Made by a program: the position numbers and the translations under genes. A DNA stretch of 64,000 nucleotides. Origin: Clostridia bacterium (lineage in GTDB: Bacteria > Bacillota > Clostridia > Christensenellales > CAG-1252). The notes below the pieces were generated by a model. That model saw only the letters and a program-made list of their open reading frames with translations. It did not search any database and had not been told where the DNA came from. Below, piece after piece: positions 56,462 through 64,000 of the stretch (the stretch's first letter is position 1; each line of letters opens with the position of its first letter). Location of the stretch: contig JAFSWQ010000013.1 of assembly GCA_017444385.1 (NCBI GenBank), forward strand, positions 62,001 through 126,000, in the 5' to 3' direction.

Positions 56462-57166
56462 ATGAGAATAAATAAATACGTCGCGGAATGCGGCGTCGCT
56501 TCCCGTCGCGGAGCGGACGAATTGATACTGAACGGTAGGATAAGCGTTAACGGCAAGAAAGTGACCGAGCTCGGTCTCGACGTTTCCGAAAAGGACGTCG
56601 TGTATTTCGACGGCAAAAGGATACGCCCGGTATCTCGCTATTCCTATCTTATGCTGTATAAGCCGAAAGGCTGTATTTGCTCTGCGCGCGACGAACACGG
56701 CAGAAAAACCGTCTACGATTACGTCGAACTTGACAAAAAACTATCTATCGTCGGTCGTTTGGACTACGATAGCGAGGGGTTATTGCTTCTCACTAACGAC
56801 GGCGACCTCGTTAATAAACTCACGCACCCTTCTTTTGAAGTCCCCAAAACCTATATCGTAAAGGTGGAAGGCGAGGTAAGCGAAGCGGAAATTCAAAGGT
56901 TAAGCAACAGTATGGATATCGGGCGAGGCGAGCAAACAAAAGGGGCGAAAGTCACTTTGCTTGACGTGGAAAATCGAATATCGCGATTGGAAATAACCAT
57001 CAGCGAAGGTAAAAACAGGGAAATTCGCCGTATGATGGAAAGTATCGGCAAAAACGTTATCTTCCTAAAACGCGTAGCCATCGGCGACCTTCGTTTGGGC
57101 GGATTGTCGAGAGGTAAAACGAGATATCTTAACGACAAAGAGATTAAATATTTGAAATCTCTTTAA
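56462..57166 (+). CDS. rluB: RluB/RsuA-family pseudouridine synthase
   Basis: A 234-residue pseudouridine synthase. An S4 domain (about 2-50) has RINKYVAECGVASRRGADELI. The catalytic Asp is in GRLDYDSEGLLLLTNDG (about 100-116). Such enzymes modify 23S or 16S rRNA; the RluB type fits sequence and neighbourhood best. The start at 56462 has CGAGG upstream and a better N-terminus than the frame start at 56435. The next gene is 9 nt away. Confidence 0.9.
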   Translation: MRINKYVAECGVASRRGADELILNGRISVNGKKVTELGLDVSEKDVVYFDGKRIRPVSRYSYLMLYKPKGCICSARDEHGRKTVYDYVELDKKLSIVGRLDYDSEGLLLLTNDGDLVNKLTHPSFEVPKTYIVKVEGEVSEAEIQRLSNSMDIGRGEQTKGAKVTLLDVENRISRLEITISEGKNREIRRMMESIGKNVIFLKRVAIGDLRLGGLSRGKTRYLNDKEIKYLKSL

Positions 57167-57175
57167 GGAGGGGCT

Positions 57176-58354
57176 ATGAGTATTTTGTGTCCCGTTTGCG
57201 GCGCTACATTAGCGAAAAAAGTCGACCGTTGCGCGAGTTGCGGCACCGACGTAAAAGAGATTTTGGTCAAGCTTAAAAAGGAAAAAGAGAACTTGGCTAA
57301 CGTCGACTTTCCTAAATACTCCACCGCCGAACTCGACGAACTTTTCGAATTCGTTGAAAACGGAAGCGGATACGGCATAGTCGAATATATGGGCAACGAC
57401 GAAAAGGTCTTCGTGCCTTCCCGTTACAAAGGTAGAGCGGTAAACGCGATAAAGGCTAACGCCTTCGAGGGTAGCGACGTTACCGAGGTTTATATGCCTG
57501 TGTCTGTGAGGATCATAGAGCACGACGCATTCGCCGCCTGTTACAAGTTGAAGTCGGTATTACTGCCCAATAAACTGCAAGAGATCGGCGCGGCGGCTTT
57601 TATGGACTGCAATTCCATAGCTTGGCTGGATATCCCCGATAGCGTGAAAGAGATCGGCGAGAGGGCGTTCAGCGGTTGCGTTTCCCTCTATAGAATCAAA
57701 ATGTCCGAAAACGTCGAGATCATACCTTCGTATTGTTTCGAGAATTGTTCATCTTTGCCGTATTACGTTTTCGGCGAGAAGGTTAAAGACGTTTCTTCCT
57801 ACGCCTTTTTGAATTGCCATAAAATTAAGAAGATAAAGTTTAACGAAGGGCTCGCGCATATAGGGGACTTCGCTTTTTCGGGTTGCTACGCGTTAGAGCG
57901 CGCAATTCTTCCCGAGAGCCTCGTAGAACTTGCGGACGGCGCGTTTTACGACTGTTCTTCATTGAGCGCGGCTTATGTGGGCGAGAAAACCGTCGCTTTG
58001 TCGGGCGATTGTTTCTACGCGTGCAATTCCCTCGTTAAATTCAAGGTCAGCGAGAAAAACGCTCGTTTTTACGTAGACGGAAACGCGATCATAAATAGGC
58101 TGGGCGAGGTTTTGACGGTGGGTTGTAAAGCCACCGTGATACCCCCTCAAGTAGTCAGCATCGCGCGCGCCGCGTTTTCGGGCTATTCGTTCGAAGGCTC
58201 TATTGAGATACCTTCCACCGTGAGATATATGGAAGGCGAAGCGGTGTTCAACAACGCCAACTTCACGATAGTCGCGGACTATCCCGTTAAGCCCGAACAG
58301 TGGAACGATAAATGGGTTGTCGGCGATACTACGGTGGTCTGGAAGACCAAATAA
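57176..58354 (+). CDS. Zinc-ribbon protein with BspA-type leucine-rich repeats
   Basis: A 392-residue protein. An N-terminal zinc ribbon (Cys5, Cys8, Cys19, Cys22) precedes a coiled linker (about 25-60) and about ten LRR_5 repeats (for example AFAACYKLKSVLLPNKLQEIG). No signal peptide is present, so it acts in the cytoplasm unless exported by another route. The AAGGAGG before the ATG is strong. Function is unknown; the repeats suggest protein binding. It is the last gene of the rluB unit, ended by the terminator at 58383. Confidence 0.85.
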   Translation: MSILCPVCGATLAKKVDRCASCGTDVKEILVKLKKEKENLANVDFPKYSTAELDELFEFVENGSGYGIVEYMGNDEKVFVPSRYKGRAVNAIKANAFEGSDVTEVYMPVSVRIIEHDAFAACYKLKSVLLPNKLQEIGAAAFMDCNSIAWLDIPDSVKEIGERAFSGCVSLYRIKMSENVEIIPSYCFENCSSLPYYVFGEKVKDVSSYAFLNCHKIKKIKFNEGLAHIGDFAFSGCYALERAILPESLVELADGAFYDCSSLSAAYVGEKTVALSGDCFYACNSLVKFKVSEKNARFYVDGNAIINRLGEVLTVGCKATVIPPQVVSIARAAFSGYSFEGSIEIPSTVRYMEGEAVFNNANFTIVADYPVKPEQWNDKWVVGDTTVVWKTK

Positions 58355-58382
58355 CGTCGGTTTAAAATTTTTAATTGTTATT

Positions 58383-58427
58383 GTCCCATTACGTTTATAG
58401 TAATATTACGTATTGGGACTTTTTTTA
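58383..58427 (+). terminator. Terminator after the LRR protein gene
   Basis: GTCCCATTACG (58383-58393) pairs with CGTATTGGGAC (58409-58419), one mismatch, then T7. Confidence 0.85.
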
Positions 58428-58479
58428 TCCCGCAATCCTTACCGTGTTTTGAGAATCCCTTAACGCGAAACCCATTCTA

Positions 58480-58602
58480 TCAGTACGTCATCCTGAGCCG
58501 CGGCTTGCCGCGAGTCGAAGGATCCCCTAAAAAGAGGTAACTATCTTATAAAAGTATGTCGACAAGGAAGAGATGTTTCGACTACGCTCAACATGACGAA
58601 AA
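58480..58602. repeat. A and B repeats facing each other
   Basis: A forward A copy with an enlarged GCCGCGGCTTGCCGCGAG middle (about 58485-58529) is followed by a reversed B copy (GAAGAGATGTTTCGAC..CAACATGACG, about 58566-58598). The rest of the gap to the small protein gene is featureless. Confidence 0.8.
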
Positions 58603-58635
58603 ACTATTTTCGTAACGCGAAACGACGGTCGTTCG

Positions 58636-58836
58636 TTATTGTATTCCGTCGCGTCTACCGTCGCATATATTCCCGAAATTGCCCATTCCGCCGGCTAATA
58701 GAAGCGCAAACGCCGAGAAGATAAGCAATAGCGATTCCGTCGAATTGATACCGTTCCCCGAAAACGAGAAGAGAAGAAGCAAAATAAGCATAAACAGCAT
58801 ACCGTTGTTACCGAAGTTTCCAAAGTTTCCAAACAT
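58636..58836 (-). CDS. Small Gly/Phe-rich membrane protein, 66 residues
   Basis: Supported by a perfect AAAGGAGG just upstream of the ATG. The sequence has FGNFGNFGNN at the N-terminus, two hydrophobic stretches (MLFMLILLLLFSF, about 13-25, and SLLLIFSAFALLLAGG, about 35-50) and a polar C-terminus with one Cys. It is not recognised. It is divergent from an ArsR-family gene whose promoter region it shares; the two -10 hexamers overlap, so joint regulation is plausible. Similar small GF-rich proteins occur in Clostridia, some linked to spores, but this assignment is not proved. Confidence 0.65.
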   Translation of the reverse strand: MFGNFGNFGNNGMLFMLILLLLFSFSGNGINSTESLLLIFSAFALLLAGGMGNFGNICDGRRDGIQ

Positions 58837-58925
58837 AAATAAACCTCCTTTATTTTCGACCGCTTTCGTCGCGTTTCTTTCGTATTCGACTTTGTGTTAC
58901 ACGATATGAAAGTTATTATAAAAAT

Positions 58926-59255
58926 GTGAACGATCTCAAAATCAACGATAGACAAAAAAGCCTCGTGGATTATTATTTGCCGTCCGTATCGAAGCTGGAA
59001 AAACTCGCCGCGATATACCAAGTATTCTCGGACAAAACGCGTTTAAGAATACTTTTCGCGTTGTGTATTTGCCCTATGTGCGTAAACGATATCGCCAAAA
59101 CTACGGGGATAAATCGCTCTACCGTTTCCCATCAACTCGCGGCTATAAAGGTGCACGGCTTCGTTAAAGGTCGGAGCGAGGGCAAAAACGTTATATATTT
59201 TATCTCGGACGCGAGAGTTAAAGGGCTATTATCCGCAGGCACCAAAGCGTATTGA
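58926..59255 (+). CDS. ArsR-family winged-helix regulator
   Basis: A 109-residue ArsR-like protein. The winged helix spans about residues 27-98 with VFSDKTRLRILFAL and the recognition segment GINRSTVSHQLAAIKVHG. In arsenic sensors the metal site reads ELCVCDL; here it reads PMCVNDI, keeping one cysteine, with two extra cysteines upstream (Cys47, Cys49, Cys52). The effector could be a metal, but the site differs. The GTG start is exactly 7 nt after the last base of TATTAT (58914-58919) with no Shine-Dalgarno, so the mRNA may be leaderless. Divergent to the small membrane protein gene. Confidence 0.82.
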   Translation: MNDLKINDRQKSLVDYYLPSVSKLEKLAAIYQVFSDKTRLRILFALCICPMCVNDIAKTTGINRSTVSHQLAAIKVHGFVKGRSEGKNVIYFISDARVKGLLSAGTKAY

Positions 59256-59602
59256 GATTTGTTTTTGCAAGCATCATCGAGAATAAAAGCAGGCGGGTCT
59301 TATAAACAAAAAACCGAGTTTTGCGCTCGGTTTCAGTCGGCTTAGCCGTTTGTTTTAAGATATGGAGGATGCTTTTCTTACAACTACACCCGTATTATAT
59401 CCTATGAATGTGTTAGTTACGTGATAATTGATTGCAAAAGTCGAAAAAGTTTAATTTTTTCTGCAATTTTTTGTCTTTCATCGTTTTTTTTATTTCGAGG
59501 CGGAATATCTTGCAGTCGGTTTTCTCGCGCAATAAGGTCAAACCCAAAAGAAAATATATTTTAACGCTTTACTTAAAAAGAAAATAATAGTAAAATATAT
59601 AA
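59256..59602. other. Gap between ArsR and LysR genes
   Basis: A weak terminator, AACCGAG (59312-59318)/CTCGGTT (59326-59332), follows the ArsR gene. The remainder is T-rich and no gene is supported; a 20-codon frame at about 59372 has no Shine-Dalgarno. TTTACT (59568-59573), 17 nt, TAAAAT (59591-59596) is the LysR promoter. Confidence 0.55.
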
Positions 59603-60508
59603 ATGCTGATAAATTTGGAGTTATACAGGGTATTTTACGTGGTGGCTAAAACGGGCAGCCTTACTAAAGCGAAGCAGGAACTGTTCATTTCGCAACCCGC
59701 GGTATCGCAAGCCATCAAGCAGTTGGAAACGCAATTGGGCGGCAAGCTTTTCGTTCGTAACTCAAAAGGCGTATCTTTGACGAAAGAGGGCGTTATGATG
59801 TACGAACACGTCAAGGTCGCTTACGACGAGATAATCTTGGCGGAAAAGTTGTTTTCCGAAATGCGCGGCGTACGTTCGGGCGTCGTTGTGATTTCCGCTT
59901 CCGACACTATCGCGAAATACCTGTTGCCCGCTCATATAGCGCGCTTCAAAACCGCGTATCCCGACGTTACCATTCGCATAATCAACCGTCCTTCCGTGGA
60001 AACGGTCGCAATGCTAAAAGCGGGTAAAGCGGACGTGGGTTTGATAAACGACGCGGGCGACTTCTACGACGATAACGTGTTGTTGACCCCGTTTATGACG
60101 GTTAGAGAATGTTTGGTTTGTAGCCCCGACTTCTACGAAAAGAATCTTAAAGACGTAGGGGTTTTGCAAGCGAAAGACCTAATATCCTATCCGCTTATAA
60201 TGCTCGAATCAAAAAGCGCGACTCGCTCCCAAATAGAGCGTTGTATCGTAAGGAACGGCGGAAAAGTGCGTACGACTTTCGAATTATGCAGTATCGACCT
60301 AATAATCGAGTACGCCAAAATAGGTTTAGGGATAGGTTGCGTCACCCGCGAATTCGCCCGTCGCGATTTGGAAAACGGTTCGCTCGTCGAAATAAAAACC
60401 GACTTCGACTTCGATTTCCACCAAATATCCGTAGCCACCTACAAAGGCACGACGCCGAGTTTCGCGGTGAAGACCTTCGTAGAGAATATGTTGAAAAGAA
60501 AATATTAA
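59603..60508 (+). CDS. LysR-family transcriptional regulator
   Basis: A 301-residue LysR regulator. The helix-turn-helix covers about residues 18-40 (SLTKAKQELFISQPAVSQAIKQLE) and the LysR substrate-binding domain (about 90-295) has the usual two-lobe pattern. The closest named relatives are the CysB/CysL-type group, but the inducer is unknown. The ATG is exactly 7 nt after the last base of TAAAAT and has no Shine-Dalgarno. It precedes alaS by 30 nt, on the same strand; a link to cysE two genes on is possible. Confidence 0.92.
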   Translation: MLINLELYRVFYVVAKTGSLTKAKQELFISQPAVSQAIKQLETQLGGKLFVRNSKGVSLTKEGVMMYEHVKVAYDEIILAEKLFSEMRGVRSGVVVISASDTIAKYLLPAHIARFKTAYPDVTIRIINRPSVETVAMLKAGKADVGLINDAGDFYDDNVLLTPFMTVRECLVCSPDFYEKNLKDVGVLQAKDLISYPLIMLESKSATRSQIERCIVRNGGKVRTTFELCSIDLIIEYAKIGLGIGCVTREFARRDLENGSLVEIKTDFDFDFHQISVATYKGTTPSFAVKTFVENMLKRKY

Positions 60509-60538
60509 AGCCGTAAGGCAAGATAAAAGAGGTAAAAT

Positions 60539-62329
60539 ATGAAAAAACTTAATTCCATCGATCTTCGTGAAGCGTATCTTAACTTTTTCAAGAGTAAAAA
60601 CCACGCGGTTATCGGGAGCGCGTCGTTGATACCCGAAAACGATCCCACCGTCTTGTTCACCACCGCGGGAATGCACCCGTTGGTTCCCTATCTCTCGGGC
60701 GAAAAGCACCCCGCAGGCACTCGTTTGACCGACGTGCAAAAGTGCGTTCGTACCGGCGATATCGACGAAGTGGGCGACGCAAGCCACTGCACTTTCTTTG
60801 AAATGCTCGGTAACTGGTCGTTAGGCGACTACTTCAAGAAAGAGAGCATTTCTTGGAGTTATGAATTCTTGACGAAAGTTTTGGAAATACCAGTCGAAAA
60901 ACTCGCGGTATCCGTATTCGCGGGCGACGATGATTGCCCTCGCGACGAAGAAAGCGCGGAAATCTGGCATAGCGCGGGCATAGCCAAAGACCGCATATTC
61001 TATCTTCCCAAAAAGAACAATTGGTGGGGTCCCGCCGGCGAAACCGGTCCTTGCGGTCCCGACACCGAGATTTTTATAGATTCGGGCGCTGCGCCTTGTT
61101 CCCCCGAGTGTTCCCCCGCTTGCAACTGCGGCAAATACCTCGAAATTTGGAACAACGTCTTTATGCAATTCAGAAAGACCGAGCAAGGCACGTTCGAGCC
61201 TTTGAAACAAAAGAACGTCGATACGGGTATGGGTTTGGAAAGAACCATATGCGTCCTTAACGGCCATTCTTCGGTTTACGAGACCGACGTATTCGCGGGC
61301 GCGATAGCCAAGCTCGAAGAGTTGAGCGGCAAGACCTACGGTAGCGACGAGCAAGTCACCAAGGCGATGAGAGTTATCGCGGATCATATCCGCACTTCCA
61401 CCTTCATCATCGGCGACGAAAACGGCGTAGTCCCCGGCAACGTTTCTCAAGGCTACATTTTGAGAAGACTTATTCGCCGCGCGGTGCGTTTTGCAAGATC
61501 TCTCGAATTACCCGCCGACGCTTTGGTGGAGATAGCGAAATTGTACGTCGATCAATATCAAAACGTTTATCCCGAACTTTTGAAGAACAAGGATAAGATA
61601 GTGGACGAGTTGTCCAAGGAAAACGAGCGTTTCCGCAAGACTCTCGAACAAGGCTTGAAAGAATTCGACAAGGTCGTGGGATATCTTCCCCCCGAAGTAA
61701 AGAGATTGTCCGGTAAGGCAGCGTTTAGACTTTACGATACCTTCGGTTTCCCGATAGAAATGACCGCCGAACTTTGCGCGGAAAAGGGAATATCCGTGGA
61801 TATGAAAGGTTACGAAAAGGCTTTTGAAGACCACCAAAACACCTCTCGCGCGGGCGCCGAGCAAACCTTCAAAGGCGGTCTTGCCGACCACGCAGAAGCG
61901 ACGTCGAGGCTTCACACCGCGACTCACTTGATGAACGCGGGGTTGAGAAAACTCGTTAATCCCGACATTCGTCAAAGAGGTAGCAACATAACCGCAGAAA
62001 GATTGCGTTTCGACTTCAACCTCGATCGTCCCGTCACCCCCGAAGAGATCAAAGCGGTGGAAGATTACGTAAACGGCGCGATCAAAGCGGACGTTGAGAT
62101 AAAATGCGAGGAAATGAGCGTAGCCGACGCAAAGGCTTCGGGCGCAATGGGCGTATTCGACAGCAAGTACGGCGAGGTCGTAAAGGTCTACACTATGGGC
62201 GAATACAGCAAAGAGATTTGCGGCGGCCCTCACGCTAAACGCACGGGCGAACTCGGTCATTTCAAGATCGTCAAAGAGCAAAGCTCTTCTCAAGGCGTCC
62301 GTCGTATCAAGGCGATATTGGAATATTGA
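60539..62329 (+). CDS. alaS: Alanyl-tRNA synthetase, short form lacking C-Ala
   Basis: A 596-residue AlaRS; the usual bacterial enzyme is about 870-880 residues. The catalytic domain (about 1-240) has FTTAGMHPLVPYL, the FFEMLGNWSLGDYFK motif and GMGLER. The tRNA-recognition helical domain follows (about 250-430). The editing domain has HTATH (about residues 459-463) and CGGPH near 560. The protein ends right after SSSQGVRRIKAILEY, so the C-Ala domain (DHHA1) is absent. Shortened AlaRS of about this length are known in several lineages. RAGGT before the ATG supports the start. Confidence 0.93.
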   Translation: MKKLNSIDLREAYLNFFKSKNHAVIGSASLIPENDPTVLFTTAGMHPLVPYLSGEKHPAGTRLTDVQKCVRTGDIDEVGDASHCTFFEMLGNWSLGDYFKKESISWSYEFLTKVLEIPVEKLAVSVFAGDDDCPRDEESAEIWHSAGIAKDRIFYLPKKNNWWGPAGETGPCGPDTEIFIDSGAAPCSPECSPACNCGKYLEIWNNVFMQFRKTEQGTFEPLKQKNVDTGMGLERTICVLNGHSSVYETDVFAGAIAKLEELSGKTYGSDEQVTKAMRVIADHIRTSTFIIGDENGVVPGNVSQGYILRRLIRRAVRFARSLELPADALVEIAKLYVDQYQNVYPELLKNKDKIVDELSKENERFRKTLEQGLKEFDKVVGYLPPEVKRLSGKAAFRLYDTFGFPIEMTAELCAEKGISVDMKGYEKAFEDHQNTSRAGAEQTFKGGLADHAEATSRLHTATHLMNAGLRKLVNPDIRQRGSNITAERLRFDFNLDRPVTPEEIKAVEDYVNGAIKADVEIKCEEMSVADAKASGAMGVFDSKYGEVVKVYTMGEYSKEICGGPHAKRTGELGHFKIVKEQSSSQGVRRIKAILEY

Positions 62330-62389
62330 TAAAACAAAACTCACGCGTTAGTAACGAATATATAAACTATACTATATAATGGAGTAACG

Positions 62390-63079
62390 ATGAAACTGAC
62401 CGAAGACGTCAAAACAGTTCTTAATAAAGACCCTGCGGCGCGCAATTATTTCGAGGTATTGTTTACCTACCCCGGCGTAAGGGCGTTGTTTTGGTATAGG
62501 CGAGCGCATTGGCTCTATAACCATAAGTACTATTTTTTGGCTCGCCGTATTTCCCAACGTACCGCGCGCAAAACGGGTATCGAGATACACCCCGGGGCAA
62601 CGATAGGCGATAGGTTGTTTATCGACCACGGCACGGGCGTGGTGATAGGCGAGACGACCATAATCGGCAACGACGTCGTTATCTATCAAGGCGTGACGTT
62701 AGGCGGTACCGGCAAAGAGAAGGGCAAAAGACACCCCACTCTCGAGGATAGAGTAATGGTTTCGGCAGGCTCGAGCGTTTTAGGTCCCGTCACCATCGGT
62801 CACGATTCCAAAGTCGGCGCGGGCGCGGTAGTATTGAAAGACGTTCCGCCTAACTGTACCGTAGTGGGTATTCCGGGCAGGATCGTTAAGATGGATAACG
62901 TCCGCGTACAAGATATGGATCAAGTTCATATCCCCGACCCCGTTTTGGAAGAATTGAAACGCCTTAACTCGCGTATAGAGGAACTCGAACTTAAACTCGG
63001 TTTGGAAGACGGCGGCAAATGCACCCTCGACGGCATAGTCGAAGAGATCAAAGAGGAAAACGTAAAAACCGACGAGTGA
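62390..63079 (+). CDS. cysE: Serine O-acetyltransferase
   Basis: A 229-residue CysE. Left-handed beta-helix repeats (about 65-180) contain IDHGTGVVIGETTIIGNDVVI and GVTLGGTGKEKGKRHPTL, both signatures of the family, and a C-terminal helix (LEELKRLNSRIEELELKLG, about 195-213) follows. It activates serine with acetyl-CoA for cysteine synthesis. GGAG lies 6 nt upstream, but the TATAAT at 62375-62380 puts the +1 near 62387, after that GGAG. A second -10 (TATAAA, 62361-62366) would include it. Confidence 0.94.
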   Translation: MKLTEDVKTVLNKDPAARNYFEVLFTYPGVRALFWYRRAHWLYNHKYYFLARRISQRTARKTGIEIHPGATIGDRLFIDHGTGVVIGETTIIGNDVVIYQGVTLGGTGKEKGKRHPTLEDRVMVSAGSSVLGPVTIGHDSKVGAGAVVLKDVPPNCTVVGIPGRIVKMDNVRVQDMDQVHIPDPVLEELKRLNSRIEELELKLGLEDGGKCTLDGIVEEIKEENVKTDE

Positions 63080-63118
63080 AATCCGAAACAATAAATATAA
63101 ATAATTATGATAGTTTCT

Positions 63119-63148
63119 AACCCGTGGAATTTCGCCCACGGGTTTTTA
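63119..63148 (+). terminator. cysE terminator
   Basis: AACCCGTGG (63119-63127) pairs perfectly with CCACGGGTT (63136-63144) and is followed by T5. Confidence 0.9.
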
Positions 63149-63223
63149 TTATTAAGGTAATAGAAAAGCAATAATATAATCAAATATTGATTCTCGAATG
63201 TGATAAAATGTGCGAGTAGACGA

Positions 63224-63605
63224 GTACGTCATCCTGAGCCTGTCGAAGGATCCCAAATAGTAGTACGTCATCCTGAGCCTGTCGAAGGATCCCCTAAAAA
63301 GTGGTAATACACTTATAAAGAACAATGCGGAAGAGATGTTTCGACTTCGCTCAACATGACGAAATAGTCGCTCACCGCGACGACTACCATAAAAGTACGT
63401 CATCCTGAGCCTGTCGAAGGATCCCAAATAGTAGTACGTCATCCTGAGCCTGTCGAAGGATCCCCTAAAAAAAGTAACCATAACAAGGAAGAGATGTTTC
63501 GACTTCGCTCAACATGACGAGAAAAACAGTAAAAGTATGTTATTTCGAGTAACGTCAAGGAATCCCCAGTAGTAGTACGTCATCCTAAACTTGTCGAAGA
63601 ATCCC
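63224..63605. repeat. Tandem array of dispersed A and B repeats
   Basis: Forward A copies start at 63224 and 63263, a reversed B copy is at about 63330-63361, then the same A-A-B block again (63395, 63434, 63487-63520). The two blocks are offset by 171 nt with the same 39-nt A-A spacing. Two degenerate A copies follow (63535-63568 and 63576-63605). This looks like a block duplication. Confidence 0.85.
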
Positions 63606-64000
63606 TTAATAAACATCAAATATTAAAAGCGATGAGTCGTTTCAATCCCTTAAAACAGTGAATTTCAATATTCAAGCCGCGTTAACAATAGTTGCCTTTT
63701 ACTTGAATTGTTAAGTTTCCTTAATTTTTCTTTTGCAAAAACGGCGATTTTATATGGAAAAATGGCGTAAATTGCTACAAAATCCTGATTATTAATGAAA
63801 TCTTAATCTTTATTTTTGCGTTTTTGTATTATAATGGTATTGATGTGAGTAAAAAAGGATTATGGATTTATCCATATCGTTTACACGTCAAATATTAAAT
63901 TTGGATTTAGATGAAGTTAAGTTTAAGTTTAATATAGTAAGAAATCAATAATAAATATACTCGAGTATTGACTGTACTTAAAGTTCATTCTATACTTGAA
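63606..64000. other. AT-rich tail of the window, no gene confirmed
   Basis: AT-rich, with a TATAAT at 63830-63835, GTGAG at 63845 and AAAAAAGGATT before an ATG at 63862. The ATG begins a 29-codon frame (63862-63951) and lies in a perfect ATGGAT-TT-ATCCAT palindrome. A leader peptide, an attenuator or the promoter of a gene beyond the edge are all possible. Confidence 0.3.

Noticed and set aside
63152..63481. 109-codon minus-strand frame with repeated RGSFDRLRMT words
   Set aside because: It is the translation of the intergenic repeat array, not a repeat protein.
63224..63605. Possible CRISPR array
   Set aside because: Copies occur in both orientations, spacing is uneven, and the same repeats are scattered over the whole window; no cas gene is near.

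Overview
The window looks like a chromosomal segment of a strictly anaerobic, low-to-mid GC Bacillota (class Clostridia), probably an uncultured gut-type lineage. The evidence is a class III (oxygen-sensitive) ribonucleotide reductase, AddAB instead of RecBCD, lysine made through DapL, a DUF2953-GerW-DacF-RluB gene order known from spore formers, Gram-positive lipoproteins, purine-rich Shine-Dalgarno sites and consensus sigma-A promoters. The lineage is an inference. I saw no rRNA, tRNA, CRISPR array, phage module or transposase.

Layout. 0-5 kb: nickel-metallochaperone genes (a hypB cut by the left edge, a second hypB, hypA) enclose a methyltransferase and a 953-residue iron-sulfur flavoprotein. 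5-10 kb: a DUF4364 regulator, an unknown gene with NrdR-like boxes in front of the pair, glutamate racemase, and an EF-G paralogue with a broken guanine-specificity motif. 9.8-15.2 kb: a lysine riboswitch and terminator control dapA-dapB-dapF-dapL, with lysA behind, giving a complete route to meso-diaminopimelate and lysine. 15.2-26.5 kb: a lipoprotein, addB-addA, a DUF1846 protein and glutamate dehydrogenase. 26.5-31.3 kb: NrdR boxes, then nrdD fused to a C-terminal redoxin domain, a thioredoxin-reductase-like flavoprotein lacking NADPH motifs, and nrdG. Together they look like a redoxin-fed anaerobic ribonucleotide reductase module. 31.3-34.9 kb: an operon of an alpha/beta hydrolase, a CrtI-like FAD oxidoreductase and a flavin/2Fe-2S reductase.

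35-42.3 kb: a type IV pilus or pseudopilus cluster (pilin, pseudopilins, PilM-like protein, PilC, PilB). 42.3-45.8 kb: deoxynucleoside catabolism (deoC, deoB, pyrimidine nucleoside phosphorylase), then a GNAT acetyltransferase. 46.8-51.4 kb: a 1534-residue lipoprotein of InlB/Listeria-Bacteroides-type repeats. 51.7-54.4 kb: a membrane protein and a two-component system. 54.6-58.4 kb: the sporulation-linked block, rluB and a leucine-rich-repeat protein. 58.6-63.1 kb: a 66-residue membrane protein opposite an ArsR regulator, a LysR regulator, a short alanyl-tRNA synthetase and cysE.

Two features run through the whole window. First, a dispersed intergenic repeat family in two forms (CGTCATCCTGAGC..GGATCCC and CGTCATGTTGAGC..ACATCTC) sits in most larger gaps and forms an array near 63.2-63.6 kb. 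Second, several start codons lie exactly 7 nt after the last base of a -10 hexamer with no Shine-Dalgarno, which predicts leaderless mRNAs. The strongest leads for new biology are the nrdD-redoxin/TrxB-like/NrdG module, the hydrolase-CrtI-FNR operon, and the hyp-flanked flavoprotein.
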